64,000 nucleotides of DNA, taken from NCBI RefSeq assembly GCF_021869535.1, contig NW_026262668.1, positions 140,603,635-140,667,634 of the forward strand, read 5' to 3'. This stretch comes from Mytilus californianus (Eukaryota > Mollusca > Bivalvia > Mytilida > Mytilidae). Each line of letters opens with the position of its first letter. The stretch's first letter is position 1. Position numbers and translations under genes: made by a program. The notes under the pieces are model-generated. The model was not told the origin of the DNA and did no database searches. It was given only the letters and a program-made list of their open reading frames with translations. Positions 1 through 11,253 of the stretch are shown here, in pieces.

Positions 1-1080
1 ATAATCAACTACCTGTCTCAACCTGTGAATAATCAACTATCTGTCTTATAATAAACGGTCTGTCTCAACCTGTGAATAATTAACTACCTGTCTTATAATC
101 AACGAACTATATTATCATCATGTGTATAATCAACGACCTGTCTCATTCTGTGAATAATCAACGGTCTGTCTCAACCTGTGAAGAATCAACGACCTATCTC
201 AACTTGTGAATAATCAACGACCTGTCTCAACCTGTGAATAATCAACGGCCTGTCTCAACCTGTAAATAACCAACTACCTGTCTCAATCTGTGAATATTCA
301 ACGAACTATGTAATCATCATGTGTATAATCAACGATTGTCTAAACCTCTGAAAAATCAACGACCTGACTCAACCTGTGAATAATCAACGACATGTCTTAT
401 AATCAACGAACTATGTTATCATCATGTGTATAATCAACGACCTGTCTCAACCTGTGAATAATCAACGACCTGTCTCAACCTGTGAATAATCAACGACCTT
501 TCTCAACCTGTGAATAATCAACGACCTTTCTCAACCTGTGAATAATTAACGGTCTGTCTCAACCTGTGAATAATTAACTACCTGTCTTATAATCAACGAA
601 CTATATTATCATCATGTGTATAATCAACGACCTGTCTCAACCTGTGAAGAATCAACGACCTATCTCAACTTGTGAATAATCAACGACCTGTCTCAACCTG
701 TGAATAATCAACGACCTTTCTCAACCTGTGAATAATCAACGACCTTTCTCAACCTGTGAATAATCAACGACCTTTCTCAACCTGTGAATAATCAACGACC
801 TGTCTCGTCCTGTGAATAATCAACGACCTGTCTCAACCTGTGAAGAATCAACAAACTATGTTATCATCATATTGTGTAAAATCAATGACCTGATTCAACC
901 TGTGAAAAATCAACCACCTGTCTCATCCTGTAAATATTCAACGAACTGTCTCAACCTGTGAATAATCAACGACCTGTGTCAACCTACATAATTAAAGCAA
1001 CCACCTGTCTCAACCTATAAACAGTCAACGACCTGTTTTATCCTGTCGGTAATCAACAACATACGTCATCATACTGCGTA
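1..1080. repeat. 28-bp minisatellite array
   Basis: Tandem units of about 28 bp with core AATCAACGACCTGTCTCAAC followed by CTGTGAAT. The array runs off the left edge and decays after about position 960. Some units are replaced by a variant containing CGAACTAT-RTTATCATCATG (near 110, 300, 410, 595 and 850). A longer block containing that variant is repeated with a constant offset of 494 bp (positions 56 and 550), so there is a higher-order level. No coding sense. Confidence 0.93.
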
Positions 1081-2289
1081 TAATTGTCCTGATATTTAAA
1101 CGAAATAAGAAAATAGTTTCATTATTTTTAATAAATTAATCTAAAATATAACATTAAAAAAATAACAACGTGCGTAATAAAACCAGCACTTTACATGCTT
1201 CATAAATGCTAAAAAATATATATATATACATATCACAGTTAAGTATACTTTTGGGACGGATTGGCTGAGAGCGGATTGTGCATTCTTCAAAATGTACTCT
1301 GTGTAAGTAAAAAAAAACACAGTTTTCTGTATATTTGCAATCCCTGAATGTTTTCATTAAATGAATAATTTATGTACACATGTATATCTTTTTGATTTTA
1401 AGTGTTTTTATTACTCTAGAAACAGAACACATTGAACGGCAATACTTAACTCCATATCAATATATCATATTGTTTTTTAATGGTGACACGAGTTGCTTTC
1501 CTCTATTCTTTTTTAAAACTCAAATAAAATGCAAACTACTTTTTTTAAATTATAACATACATACAGAAACAGGAGATATTTTTCAAAATCATTGCTGTCT
1601 GTTTTTTTTTATATTTTCAACTTTCAATGTAAACAAAATGATCAAAATTATTGCAGAAAACTTTTTTTACCTGCCTTCGGAGGATTTTTTTTACCTGCCT
1701 TCGAAGGATTTTTTTTACCTGCCTTCGAAGGATTTTTTTACCTGCCTTCGAAGGATTTTTTTTACCTGCCTTCGAAGGTTTTTGTTTAAAAGAAATGTGG
1801 AATAAAACAATTTACTTATAAAAAAATACACAAAACATAAAACGATTGGTCGGTGACTAAAAACGACAAACTTCTCCATTCCCACCACACTCAAACACAT
1901 AGAATGATTGGTCAGTGGCTAAATACGAACAGACTTTCCAATTGCTAAAACGTAAATAAAATAAGAAAAATATTGTAAGTGATTCCAGTTAATGACTTAC
2001 ATTCTTCTTGGAACATAGCACAGTAATTTGTACATGATCGGGTTTCACAAGCGTTTTAAAAGATATATCTTACCATGTCAATTTGACCCGTCCTGTCATA
2101 CACTCAGTGATTATCAATGTTTTCAATTTTCCAAAGATTGATCTGATAGTATTATGTTCTTCTTAATAGAATACAATGTATGATTTATAACTTGTGTAGT
2201 ATCCGGAAAAAGAGACGTACATTTACAAAACAAAGATAAGAACATTAGCCTGATATTTGGAATAATTCACTATGATGTCATACCCACAT
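1081..2289. other. AT-rich spacer, no gene seen
   Basis: Apart from the 24-bp repeat at 1669-1779 I see only short AT-rich open frames with no recognisable protein. It lies downstream of the - strand ORF at 2290 and could hold its 3' UTR; several AATAAA-like strings occur but none can be assigned. Confidence 0.5.
1669..1779. repeat. 24-bp tandem repeat, about 4.5 copies
   Basis: Units read GATTTTTTTTACCTGCCTTCGAAG; one unit has lost a T. Each contains TTCGAAG (TTCGAA is a palindrome) and a T8 run. Because 24 is a multiple of 3, all frames give an apparent 8-residue protein repeat, which I regard as an artefact. Confidence 0.9.
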
Positions 2290-3537
2290 CTATTGAGATG
2301 TTTGACTTGGTCTCGGTGTTCTAGGAGTATAACGAGTTAACCAGTCTTCACATTTTCTAATAGCCCTGTCCCTTATATCAGGCGGAGGTGTTTCCGACTC
2401 TCTCTCCTCCCTGATCGGGGCATCTCTATAACGAATGTCAAATCCTGGGGGGGTTATTTCGAACGTTGTCTCTCGTTTTGATGGGAATGGATATTTGCCA
2501 ACTTTTCCATCAGTTGATTTGATATGCCGTAAGGACAGAATATCTGGATTTTCTGTAGGAATTTCTGGTAGTTTGGTATGAATAGAGCGACTATCTCTAG
2601 AAGGCATTGATATTTCAGAATCATTACAATCAGTTCTATCTTCTATTGAAAGAACACCATCCGTTTGGAATATGTTATCCTCTATTGCCGTGTTAGTCTC
2701 GTCTTCGGAATCTAAGTTCCATTCGGAATCGTTCTCCATTATGGTCTCCGTCAATGCTGTTTGGGCTTCTGCTGACATCCGTGAAAACATTTTCATTTTT
2801 CTTCTATTAATTTTTGTTCTACCTGCACTTTCTGCGCGAAATTTTGTTTGAACACAACTATCCATTAAATTGACAGGACATGATTTTGAAGTTTTTATGG
2901 TAGATAAACTATGACGACTAGGAGAATATTCTGCAGTTTTTATACTAGAAGATGGGATATCTGCATTTTTCACATTATTTGATGAATTGTCAATGTTGCT
3001 GTAGTTCCCCATATAATTGTGTGACTTCTCCTGTGGTTTTAAAATCTTTGACAGATCTTTTCTAAATGGCTGATTCTTATCGTAACGCAAACATAAAATT
3101 TCACTAACTCTTACCCCAGAATCGTTAATTTTCGTTCCCTTATCAAACGTGTTGACATATTCGTCATCGCTGTTTGAACGTTCGTTGAATTCACTGTATA
3201 TATTACTTGTCTTGTGTTTTGTCTCGCCACCGGTATATATTTGTGTTGCTGAAATCCTAGTGGATTTTAATTCATATTTACCACTCCGACGTTGTTCTTT
3301 CGTTCTTTGAAGTGATGATCGTACAAGTTTAGTATCGTATATAGATCTGCCTATCGTAGAGTTATATAATCCATTCATTGTAGCAGTACTTTGTGCAATT
3401 TTAAGTTGTAGCTTCTGATATTTTTCCTCTAGAACTCGCATCCATAATGGCTGTACTTGCATATGTTGACGTTGATTTAACTTGGGTCTAACAAAAGACT
3501 GGGGAATTGCTTCGCTGGATCTCATCGTTGTTAACAT
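2290..3537 (-). CDS. Uncharacterised 415-residue protein, probably disordered
   Basis: Open frame of 415 codons from ATG (3537) to TAG (2290). I do not recognise the family. Composition is rich in Ser, Asn, Lys, Arg, Asp and Glu with no signal peptide or membrane segment, which suggests a largely disordered intracellular protein. A short helical, Gln/Lys-rich segment near residues 30-55 (LEEKYQKLQLKIAQ) may form a coiled coil. The C-terminal 60 residues are the most patterned: aromatic and proline motifs (PPGFDIRYRDAP), then ESETPPPDIRDRAIRKCEDW and a Pro/Thr/Arg tail. The frame stays open upstream of the ATG to a TGA at 3594-3592. On the coding strand a pyrimidine-rich TGTCTTTATTTAG ends at 3567, so this may be a terminal exon starting at 3566 with earlier exons elsewhere. 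No transposon domain is visible and the codon pattern is unlike the surrounding AT noise, so I think it is a host gene; no function can be assigned. Confidence 0.7.
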   Translation of the reverse strand: MLTTMRSSEAIPQSFVRPKLNQRQHMQVQPLWMRVLEEKYQKLQLKIAQSTATMNGLYNSTIGRSIYDTKLVRSSLQRTKEQRRSGKYELKSTRISATQIYTGGETKHKTSNIYSEFNERSNSDDEYVNTFDKGTKINDSGVRVSEILCLRYDKNQPFRKDLSKILKPQEKSHNYMGNYSNIDNSSNNVKNADIPSSSIKTAEYSPSRHSLSTIKTSKSCPVNLMDSCVQTKFRAESAGRTKINRRKMKMFSRMSAEAQTALTETIMENDSEWNLDSEDETNTAIEDNIFQTDGVLSIEDRTDCNDSEISMPSRDSRSIHTKLPEIPTENPDILSLRHIKSTDGKVGKYPFPSKRETTFEITPPGFDIRYRDAPIREERESETPPPDIRDRAIRKCEDWLTRYTPRTPRPSQTSQ

Positions 3538-3566
3538 TGGCTCAGGATCAAAGTTTATCTTTAGAT

Positions 3567-5259
3567 CTAAATAAAGACACGTTGGAGGATTTCAATAAAA
3601 TAAAATAAATTAAATTATACCGTTGACCAGAAAGAAAGTTTAATTTGTTTTTCACTTTCTTTCTATGTATCACGGAGCGTACCTTTAATTTTACTGTTCA
3701 ATGGAATATTTGTATACACTTCATTACCATGTATTGTTAGCAGACTTTGATTAAACTTCCATATCATGATGTACACACTGATATTTATAAATGACCTGAG
3801 TCACGGGCCATAAAGTTATGCAATTCCTATTCATACTCAAATATTGATGACCTGAAGATTGTCTATTGTTCTATGTTGTTTAAATAAACTTGTTGACATT
3901 TCTAACTGTATAATATCCTGTTTTCCGTTACAAAATAAGTAAAAAGTCTAAATTATAACTTTTTGTCAGACTTCTACCGTTCACATCAGTCTTAGTTCAA
4001 TATTTCCATTAAATGTTTGTATGTCTTAGTTTCAATAACAGGTGACAACCTAGGTTCACTTCCATTCATAGACAGTCTCTGAATAAAAGTTGTTTGAATT
4101 AGTCAACGGTATGTTAAATACACGGCCTTCCATTTCACAAATCACGTGGTACATTATTGATCGTCTGCTATCAAATGATCAGGTGAAAACCAATATTTTT
4201 AAAACTGTTAAAATAAAGGTAATTCTCAAGTTGAACCTGTCGATCAGACTTTTACAAACTGAAGTGACGTTTTAATCCGGTTATAATAGGAGTTTCAATT
4301 AAGTAAAGGATAAGCATATTTAATTCATTCTTTTATCTGAAATGGACCTTAGCTGACTTTTAATCGGCATTGTTGGTACATTAAAACATTACACTTCGTT
4401 CTGTAATGTACTTAGCCCATAAACAGGTGTACATAGAGGAAATTAAGTTACTGCATACTCATGATTAAAAGTTTAAAAGGAGGAGGATCATATGTTTGTA
4501 CAGTTTTCAAGAACTAAATGTATATCTGACAAGTAATACAATATTGGTTTCGAATATACAACGAAGCTGTCAACCATCAAACTATTGAGTCAAAAGTGTA
4601 ATTTGGTGGAAGCTCAACCGTGGAAAAATTTGAAAAATCTAAGTATTATATCTGACGAAATTCAGACGGATTCAACCAGTACTAAGTACAACAGAGAATC
4701 TTGGCTCAGATGAAGAATTTCATAATAATTTCAATACTGCAACTGGTACCAAGGGCAGTTTCTTAAGATTCTCATCTTGTCTGATTCAGCAAACCGAGGA
4801 TTTGAATAGATAACTTAATAAATAAACTTGTCAAACATGATTATCTGATCCATATTTAGCATCATAACTTATAATCAATAAAGACGACAAGAAAATGTGA
4901 CAGTATTATATGCCCCGGCTTCTCTGACATCGTGGCAACAATGCATGCATTGTGTCCAGCGCCATAGACCACTCGGAAATTAGCTATAGGTTATAGGAAA
5001 ATATAGCTTTCGTCAGTCCAGTAATGCCTTTCCTCCTATATTTGAGGGGAGGAGGTTGACAAAATTAATACTCTAGAATAGATTTGGACAGTTTAACCAT
5101 ACAAATGATCCTGATAGTTGTATCCTCAGTTTTAGGGTTTAAATATCATAGAACAGTTTAGATGGCAGATTATTCTGACAGTTCTGAATTGAGGTTAGAA
5201 CATATATGGCCAAACCTCTTTACTACCATGTTTCCTCAAAATTTTTAATCTTTGTCTTT
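3567..5259. other. Intergenic or intron sequence, nothing assignable
   Basis: About 1.7 kb with no recognisable gene. A 56-codon open stretch on the + strand at about 4646-4815 (contains GSDEEFHNNFNTATGTKGSF) has no start context or family match that I know. If 2290-3566 is a last exon, part of this would be its intron. Confidence 0.4.
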
Positions 5260-7113
5260 CTTACGGAAAATACCCTGAACCCTGGACTACATGTCTTTTT
5301 TTCCCAATTCATAAAGGGAATGATACATCTGATCCTTATAATTGTCGAGGAATCACAATCACTGATCCTAATGATTACCGAGGAATCACAATCACTGATC
5401 CTAATAATTATCGAGGAATCACAATCACTGATCCTAATAATTATCGAGGAATCACAATCACTGATCCTAATAATTACCGAGGAATCACAATCACTGATCC
5501 TAATAATTATCGAGGAATCACAATCACTGATCCTAATAATTATCGAGGAATCACAATCACTGATCCTAATAATTACCGAGGAATCACAATCACTGATTCA
5601 ATGGGGAAGCTTTTTAATAAGATACTTGACACCCGTCTTTGTAAATTCTAAAATAAATATCATATCATTGATGATAGCCAAATTGGGTTTACCAAAAAAG
5701 CACGACCATCTGATTATATTTTCATTCTTAAGACTATTATTGATAAGTATTGTAATACAAAAGAAGGTAGAGTGTTTGCCTGCCTTGTTGATTTCCAGAA
5801 GGCTTTCGATACTGTCATTCACCCAGGGAAAAAGCTTAAGCTGTTACATATAGGGGTGGGTTCAAACTTTTATAATATCATTAAGAGCATGTATGCCCAC
5901 AATAAATCTTGTCAGGTCTCTTTAGAACTAAAGTAGGAGTAAAACAGGGAGACAATCTGAGTCCTAATTTGTTTAAAATTTTCATAAATGACCTTCCTGA
6001 TTGTCATAAAAGTTCGCCTGATCCAGTTGTTGTTAATTCACGACCAGTTCTTTGTTTACTATATGCTGATGATATTGTCATTTTTTCAACTTCATCAAAA
6101 GGACTTCAGAGTAAACTTGATCGAATAAGTACTTATTGTAAAGATTGGTGTTTGAAAATTAATCCCAATAAAACTAAGGTGTTTGTAGGCGGGCAGACAT
6201 ATCAAACACAGTTTTTATTTTACTGACATACTTATTGATTGTGCACAACATTGTGAATCTTTCGGAATAACTTTTAGTGCATCATGATCTTTTTCCTTCG
6301 CTCAGAGAGGATTGTATAATAAGGCGTTAAAAGCTTACCACATCGAGCTACGCAAGGACTTTATGTCACTTAATCCAAGTTCAAAAAACAGCCTTCATGT
6401 ATTTGATCATACAATTAAATCTATTCTTTTTATTCTTTTATATAGTTCAGAACTTTGAGGATATTTTAACCCTTTAAAAAAAATTAAAATCTATGACTAC
6501 ACATGTAGATCAGGCTTATCCTAAGCTTCTTTCAGAAACACTACACATTAAATTTTGTAAACTTTTACTTGGCGTTGGCAAAAGGGCAACAAATTGTGCC
6601 ACTCTTTCTGCAGTTTAGCTTCTGCGATCAATTATAGCTTTAAATTTTTATACAAAAAAAATTGTATCAGTACTATGAGAATCAGTGGAGACTCCAAATG
6701 CACAACTGTACTGATGGAAAGGTCTGTAACTATAGCACTTTCAAGACAAATTTTGATCTTGAAAGATATCTTATTTTATTGCGATCCCCTGAGCGGAGGA
6801 GAAATTTTACTCGATTGCGTAATCGTCGCATAAACTTAGAACTGAACAAGGTAGATATCATGGTATTTCTCGATAAAATAGAGGATGTCTCAGGTGCACC
6901 TCAAGTGAAAGTGATGATGAAAAACACTTTTTATTTTCATGCACATCATCTTTAACTAGGAAAAACTGCATGTACTCCATGATTAACTCACTCTGTCCTA
7001 ACTTTAAGCACTTTTTTCCTAGCCAAAAACTAATCTGGCTACTTAATGTAGAGAATGTTGATACATTAATATCTGTTTGTGATCTGATTGATGAAGGCAA
7101 AATATATATCTAG
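5260..7113 (+). pseudogene. Decayed non-LTR retrotransposon reverse transcriptase
   Basis: Reverse-transcriptase remnants in several frames, all on the + strand. In order: PIHKGND and YRGITIT (start of the RT domain, about 5310-5600), GKLFNKIL, the catalytic motif A region CLVDFQKAFDTV (about 5775-5815), motif B GVKQGDNLSPNLFKIFINDL (about 5937-6000), the YADD catalytic box (about 6060-6075), then a thumb-like and C-terminal region. The tail ends in a zinc-knuckle pattern CxxC...HxxxxC (CLRC, then EKHFLFSC, about 6885-6950) before a stop at 7113. At least four frameshifts or stops break it, so it is dead. The type (RT followed by a C-terminal CCHC knuckle) is the non-LTR/LINE class, of the same general kind as the - strand element at 8864-10767. 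The first RT motif is expanded eightfold; see the repeat at 5331-5594. No endonuclease domain is left, so the copy is 5'-truncated. Confidence 0.88.
5331..5594 (+). repeat. 33-bp repeat x8 inside the RT domain
   Basis: Exactly eight 33-bp units (264 bp) with core GATCCTAATAATTATCGAGG + AATCACAATCACT. In the RT frame each codes DPNNYRGITIT, the segment that normally occurs once near the start of a LINE RT domain. The first unit (DPYNCRGITIT) is the most different and keeps the native upstream context HKGNDTS; the last unit runs straight into the native continuation DSMGKLF. The frame is kept through all eight copies. Confidence 0.95.
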
Positions 7114-7575
7114 CTTCTCTGCATGAGGCACGAAGATTGCATGGTGGTTACCTAGACTCACCAATGATAATAATGTACCTTTTTGTATTTGTTTTATCAT
7201 TGACAATCAGAATTATTCCCATATATATTAAATATAAGTATTTTTTCTATTTAGTATTATATATACTTGGGCATGTCATTTAGCATCGTCCCTTGGTGCC
7301 TCTTGCAGTCGGGTCACCTTACAATATGTATCAACCCCTCTGCATCAGACACGAGGATGACATACCAGGTTTGTGCATCTGCTCATAATATCATAACCAA
7401 ATTGTCTATTTACATACGTGTATACCATGTGCGTCTATCTCCCACCTTGCCATGCAACACCGTCCCTTGGTGGCTTTTGCAGTTAAGTTATATATCCAAT
7501 ACATTGCCAATTTATTCATAGACCTTTTTTATGTTGGGGTGTGCCTGAGAAGGAGGTACAGCACTGTTATAAAAC

Positions 7576-7576
<1 letters not shown>
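7114..7576. other. Spacer with a short duplicated motif
   Basis: No gene. The string CACCGTCCCTTGGTGGCTTTTGC recurs in slightly changed form near 7286 and 7460 (shared CGTCCCTTGGTG), which suggests an old 175-bp duplication. It may include the 3' UTR of the element to its left. Confidence 0.35.

Positions 7577-7647
<71 letters not shown>
7577..7647. repeat. (TA)n microsatellite
   Basis: About 35 uninterrupted TA dinucleotides, followed by a short TATGTGTATATT section. Self-complementary and likely to be length-variable. Confidence 0.97.
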
Positions 7648-7653
<6 letters not shown>

Positions 7654-7911
7654 GTGTATATTTATATGTGTGTGGAGTTCATTCATGTTCAAACAGCTTT
7701 TTCTTTTCTTTGTATGTATATTTGACTATTGGTTTTTTTGTTGTTGTCTTATTAATGTCTTATATTGTATTATGCTCGTTGTGATCCATTTAATGGAATA
7801 AAACATCTTCTTTATCTATACATATATCAACTCAATAAATCTTATTTTGCATTTTATTCTCATTTTTTGTAAAATCTTATGACTGTTTAAATTGGCAAAC
7901 CGTATCATGGA

Positions 7912-8040
7912 TACTCGATCTAATCATATAGACAAGACAAGACAAAACTCGATCTAATCATGCAGACAAGACAAGACAATCTAATCATATAGACAAGACA
8001 TGACAATACTCGACCTAATCATATAGACAAGACAATACTC
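7912..8040. repeat. Short tandem repeat, 4 cores
   Basis: Four copies of the core TCTAATCATATAGACAAGAC with variable ACAAGACAA spacers, giving units of roughly 30-34 bp. No coding sense. Confidence 0.85.
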
Positions 8041-8099
8041 CATTTTAGTCTCACATTTTCCTTTCATAAAACATACAAATAGTCAATAAAAAATAATCA

Positions 8100-8444
8100 T
8101 AAAACATACAAGAGCCATTCTGGAAAGAGAGAGACTTTATAAAATGTATATACATTATCTAAACTATTAAAATAAGCAATATAAAAACATCTACTTTTCA
8201 ATAGAAGGTCATTGCAGATTTCGGCAGTATAACAATGCACATTTTCCTCTGTGAAAAAACCCCAATATAAATCTATATCGTCATCAGACAAATGCATAAA
8301 ATTAACATAACATAGAGATGCTTGATAAAACAAATAACAACGCAAATCTTCAAGCACTGGACAATTCATTAAGACAATGTTTTTTTTTTTATCTTCAATC
8401 ATCATGATATATGTTGAGTCTAAATATGGAGTCAAATGAAGCAT
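8100..8444 (-). pseudogene. C-terminal fragment of a non-LTR reverse transcriptase
   Basis: A 115-codon open frame whose middle resembles the C-terminal end of LINE RT proteins: an acidic IEDKKK, then NCPVLEDLRCYLFYQ, LSDDDIDLYW and YTAEICNDLL. The family layout is ED-x-H followed by C-P-x(3)-DLR and a final 'FTA-x-I' helix; here the zinc-binding His is replaced. No RT core is present, so it is 5'-truncated. It lies near, and on the same strand as, the larger element starting at 8864, but is separated from it by that element's 3' tail, so it is a separate insertion. Similarity is by eye only. Confidence 0.45.
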
Positions 8445-8604
8445 ATAAAATATACTGATATATTTATAAAATTTTGTGCTAAAACCTTTGAAAATTGGTT
8501 TATTTAAATGAATTTCAAAATAATCTTTGTGATATGTTGCCTAAAGGATAAAAAAAGTATGCTTGAATATTTTCCATATTTATTCAGCAACAAGGACACT
8601 TGAT

Positions 8605-8730
8605 ATAATGCATGAAAAGAATAAGGGATGGATTAATCATTTCTTCACAAAAAGCATGAAAGGAATAAGAGATGGATTTCTTCACTAAAGTCACGAAAGG
8701 CATAAGGGATGGATTTCTTCACTAAAATCA
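8605..8730. repeat. About 46-bp tandem repeat x3
   Basis: Three imperfect copies containing GAAAGGAATAAGAGATGGAT and TTTCTTCACTAAA. Short and diverged. Confidence 0.75.
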
Positions 8731-8863
8731 AATATTAAAATGCAAATTATTTCAAACTACTTCACATAAAACCAAAACATTGCCCCCTTTGAAATAACAT
8801 CTATCTTTAATAGTCTTTTGTATTCAAAGAATGGTAACTCTTACTTTAAATTCCGTTATTTAT

Positions 8864-10767
8864 AATCAAATCAAATCAAATCAAATCAAATATTTTATTG
8901 TCGTTTAAACCTTACAGTTTGTGACCAACATGTATTAACACAATAAACATATATACATACATATCAAACATACACAATAAAAACAGCATCAAAATTTATA
9001 AAAACAAACAAGCTGTTAAGAGTCCCCTGCCCTCAGTTCTAATGACTTTTTCAAGAAGGATCCTAACTTATTTGTTTGTAAAGGAGTTGATGGATTTAGT
9101 AAATAATGAATTTTTTCTTCTTCACTTAAATTATTAAAGTTATTATTTTCAGTACATATGTGTTCAAAAAAGGCATTTCTTAGTGTTTTATTATAATCAC
9201 AATAGAGTAAAAAATGTTTCTCATCCTCTAGTATTTTACATTTATGACAAAGTCGTTCCTCTCTTGGGATTCTAAAATATCTCCCTTTTTCAATCAAGAG
9301 GGAGTGATCACTTAGTCTAAATTTAGTGATCAATCTCCTTATCTGAAAATTAGATATATTTAGATAAGATTCTAGTTTGCAATCCTTTTTAAGTTTTTTA
9401 TATAGATAAAATTTACTTTTATCATCAATGTTTTCAAATTTAGTTTCAATTAAATCTTCATATCTATTTTTCATTTTTAACTTTATATCGTTTTTTATTT
9501 TATTTACATCTTTTATGTCCTTACAATTAGAAAAAATATTAAGGTCAATATTAGTCTCTTCAACAATATTTTTTGCATATCTATACCATGAATAAGTTCC
9601 AGTCAAATCTAGAGACTGTGCTAGAGAAAAAGCTTCCTTTATCAATGGATTAATATTATTATTATATAGCCTAGCTAAATATAAAAGGGTTTGTGTTTTA
9701 ATAAAACATTCTATAGGCAATCTTCCTAATTCAACTCTTGCTCCTAAATTGGATGCATTTTTTCTTATTCCTAGAGTAGATTTACAAAATTTAAGATGCA
9801 TATTTTCAATAGGGGTTTTGTCTGTAAAATCAAGTTGATTAATTTGTTTTCCTGAAGATAAGGCTCTATTTTTGGCTCTATGAAAAGAAATATATGTATC
9901 CAAATATGTTACTTCTGAATTATAGGTCATAATTGGTTTTACTAAAGAATCAAAAAGGTTATTTGCTATTTTTATAGGTAGATTATTCAATGATTTAGTA
10001 TAGGATTTTATTGCAAAAAATACTTTTTTTGTCTTTTTTGTCAGCTCTAAGGTACTTTGTGATAAATTTCCATTACATTTTTTCAACATTCCCAAAAATG
10101 AATATTCTGATACGCTCTTTATGGCTTCATTCTCATAGTAAATATGTGATGTTTCACCATTTTGTTTGGACTGACTGAAAATCATGGATTTTGTTTTGTT
10201 TGTATTTAAAGAGAGTTGCCATTTGTTGCAATATAATTTAACATTATTTAAACTGTTAGACCCTCTTTCGATTCTGACAGGATCAAAAGATCATCTGCAA
10301 AAAGGAGGCATCCCACCTTACTATTTATAAGCTTAAGGGGACTTGAATCATTTCCCTCAAACATTTTTACGATATAATTTATGAAGACATTAAATAAAGT
10401 GGGGCTCAGGGTGTCTCCTTGTTTAACCCCTCTAGCAATATTAAAAAATTCTGATACATAATCTTTGTATTTCAAAGATGATTTAGTATTTAAGTATTGT
10501 TGTTTTATAACTCTGTAAAAAGACCTGCCAACTCCCATTTTCCATAATTTATAAAGTAAAGCAGTTCTCCATACTGAATCAAAAGCCTTTTTCAGATCTA
10601 TAAAGCAGGCATAAATCTTTTTTTTTCTCTTTATGTAGATATTTATTAATCAAGGACTTCAATAAAAAGATGCTATCAGCTGTTCTGTGATTTTCTCTGA
10701 AACCAAACTGACAATCACTTAATTGTTTGTCAACAATCTTGATATAATGTTTCATCGGAAAACCCAT
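8864..10767 (-). pseudogene. Nearly intact non-LTR reverse transcriptase, 5'-truncated
   Basis: Read on the - strand from 10767: FGFRENHRTADSIF (RT motif), then, after a frameshift in an A9 run near 10620, FIDLKKAFDSVWR (motif A), MGVGRSFYRVI, RGVKQGDTLSPTLFNVFIN (motif B), LLFADDLLIL (catalytic FADD box), then, after a second one-base frameshift near 10255, SLNTNKTKSMIFS and a continuous 389-codon frame to the stop at 9016. The C-terminal half holds a zinc knuckle CHKC...EKHFLLYC (about 9220-9245) and ends LELRAGDS. The 3' end is AATAAAATATTTGATT on the - strand followed by a pentanucleotide tail (TTTGA)n at 8864-8891, the kind of short-repeat tail used by some LINE families. Only two frameshifts break about 1.7 kb, so it is a fairly young, dead copy. 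The 5' end stops near 10760, where an 85-bp tandem array begins. Confidence 0.92.
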
Positions 10768-11150
10768 CTGCTACTCTGGAAGTATAAGCTGTTTATAAAT
10801 TATTTGTTTTCTAGAAATATTGTTCGTATAAAGAAAGTATGTAAGCCCATTCTGGACTTCTTGGAGGAGGTCATTAATTAATAATTTGTTTCCTAGATAT
10901 ATTGTTCATGTATAGAAAGTATCTAAACCCATGCAGGAGTAGGCCGTTTATAAATATTTTGTTTCCTAGATATATTTTTCGTATATAAAACATATTTTAA
11001 TCTAATCTGTTACTATAGGAGTAGGCCGTTTACAAATAATTTGTTTTCCTAGATATATTGTTCGTATATAAAAAGTATGTATAAATCCCATCTGCTACTC
11101 TCGTAAGGAGTAATTAAGCCGTTTGTAAATAATTTGTTTCCAAGATGGAT
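10768..11150. repeat. About 85-bp tandem repeat, 4-5 copies
   Basis: Diverged units containing AATAATTTGTTTCCTAGATA, TATTGTTCGTATATAAA and a variable CCCATCTGCTACTCT...GGAGTAGGCC segment. The retroelement's 5' junction falls exactly where the repeat starts. Confidence 0.8.
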
Positions 11151-11253
11151 GAGTTGGTATATCATATAATAGACAATGGAAACGGGGAATGTCTCAAAGA
11201 AAGAACAACCCGACCAAAGAGCAAACAACAGCACGTGGTCACCAATGAATCTC

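Noticed and set aside
5331-5594. CRISPR-like array
   Set aside because: Units are contiguous 33-bp copies without unique spacers, inside a retroelement in a eukaryotic genome. The same holds for the other arrays in the window.
5206-5853. 215-codon + strand frame through the 33-bp repeat
   Set aside because: The protein-like frame is DPNNYRGITIT of the RT domain, which is a different frame from this ORF.
7452-7801. + strand frames with Tyr-Ile runs
   Set aside because: They read through the (TA)n microsatellite.
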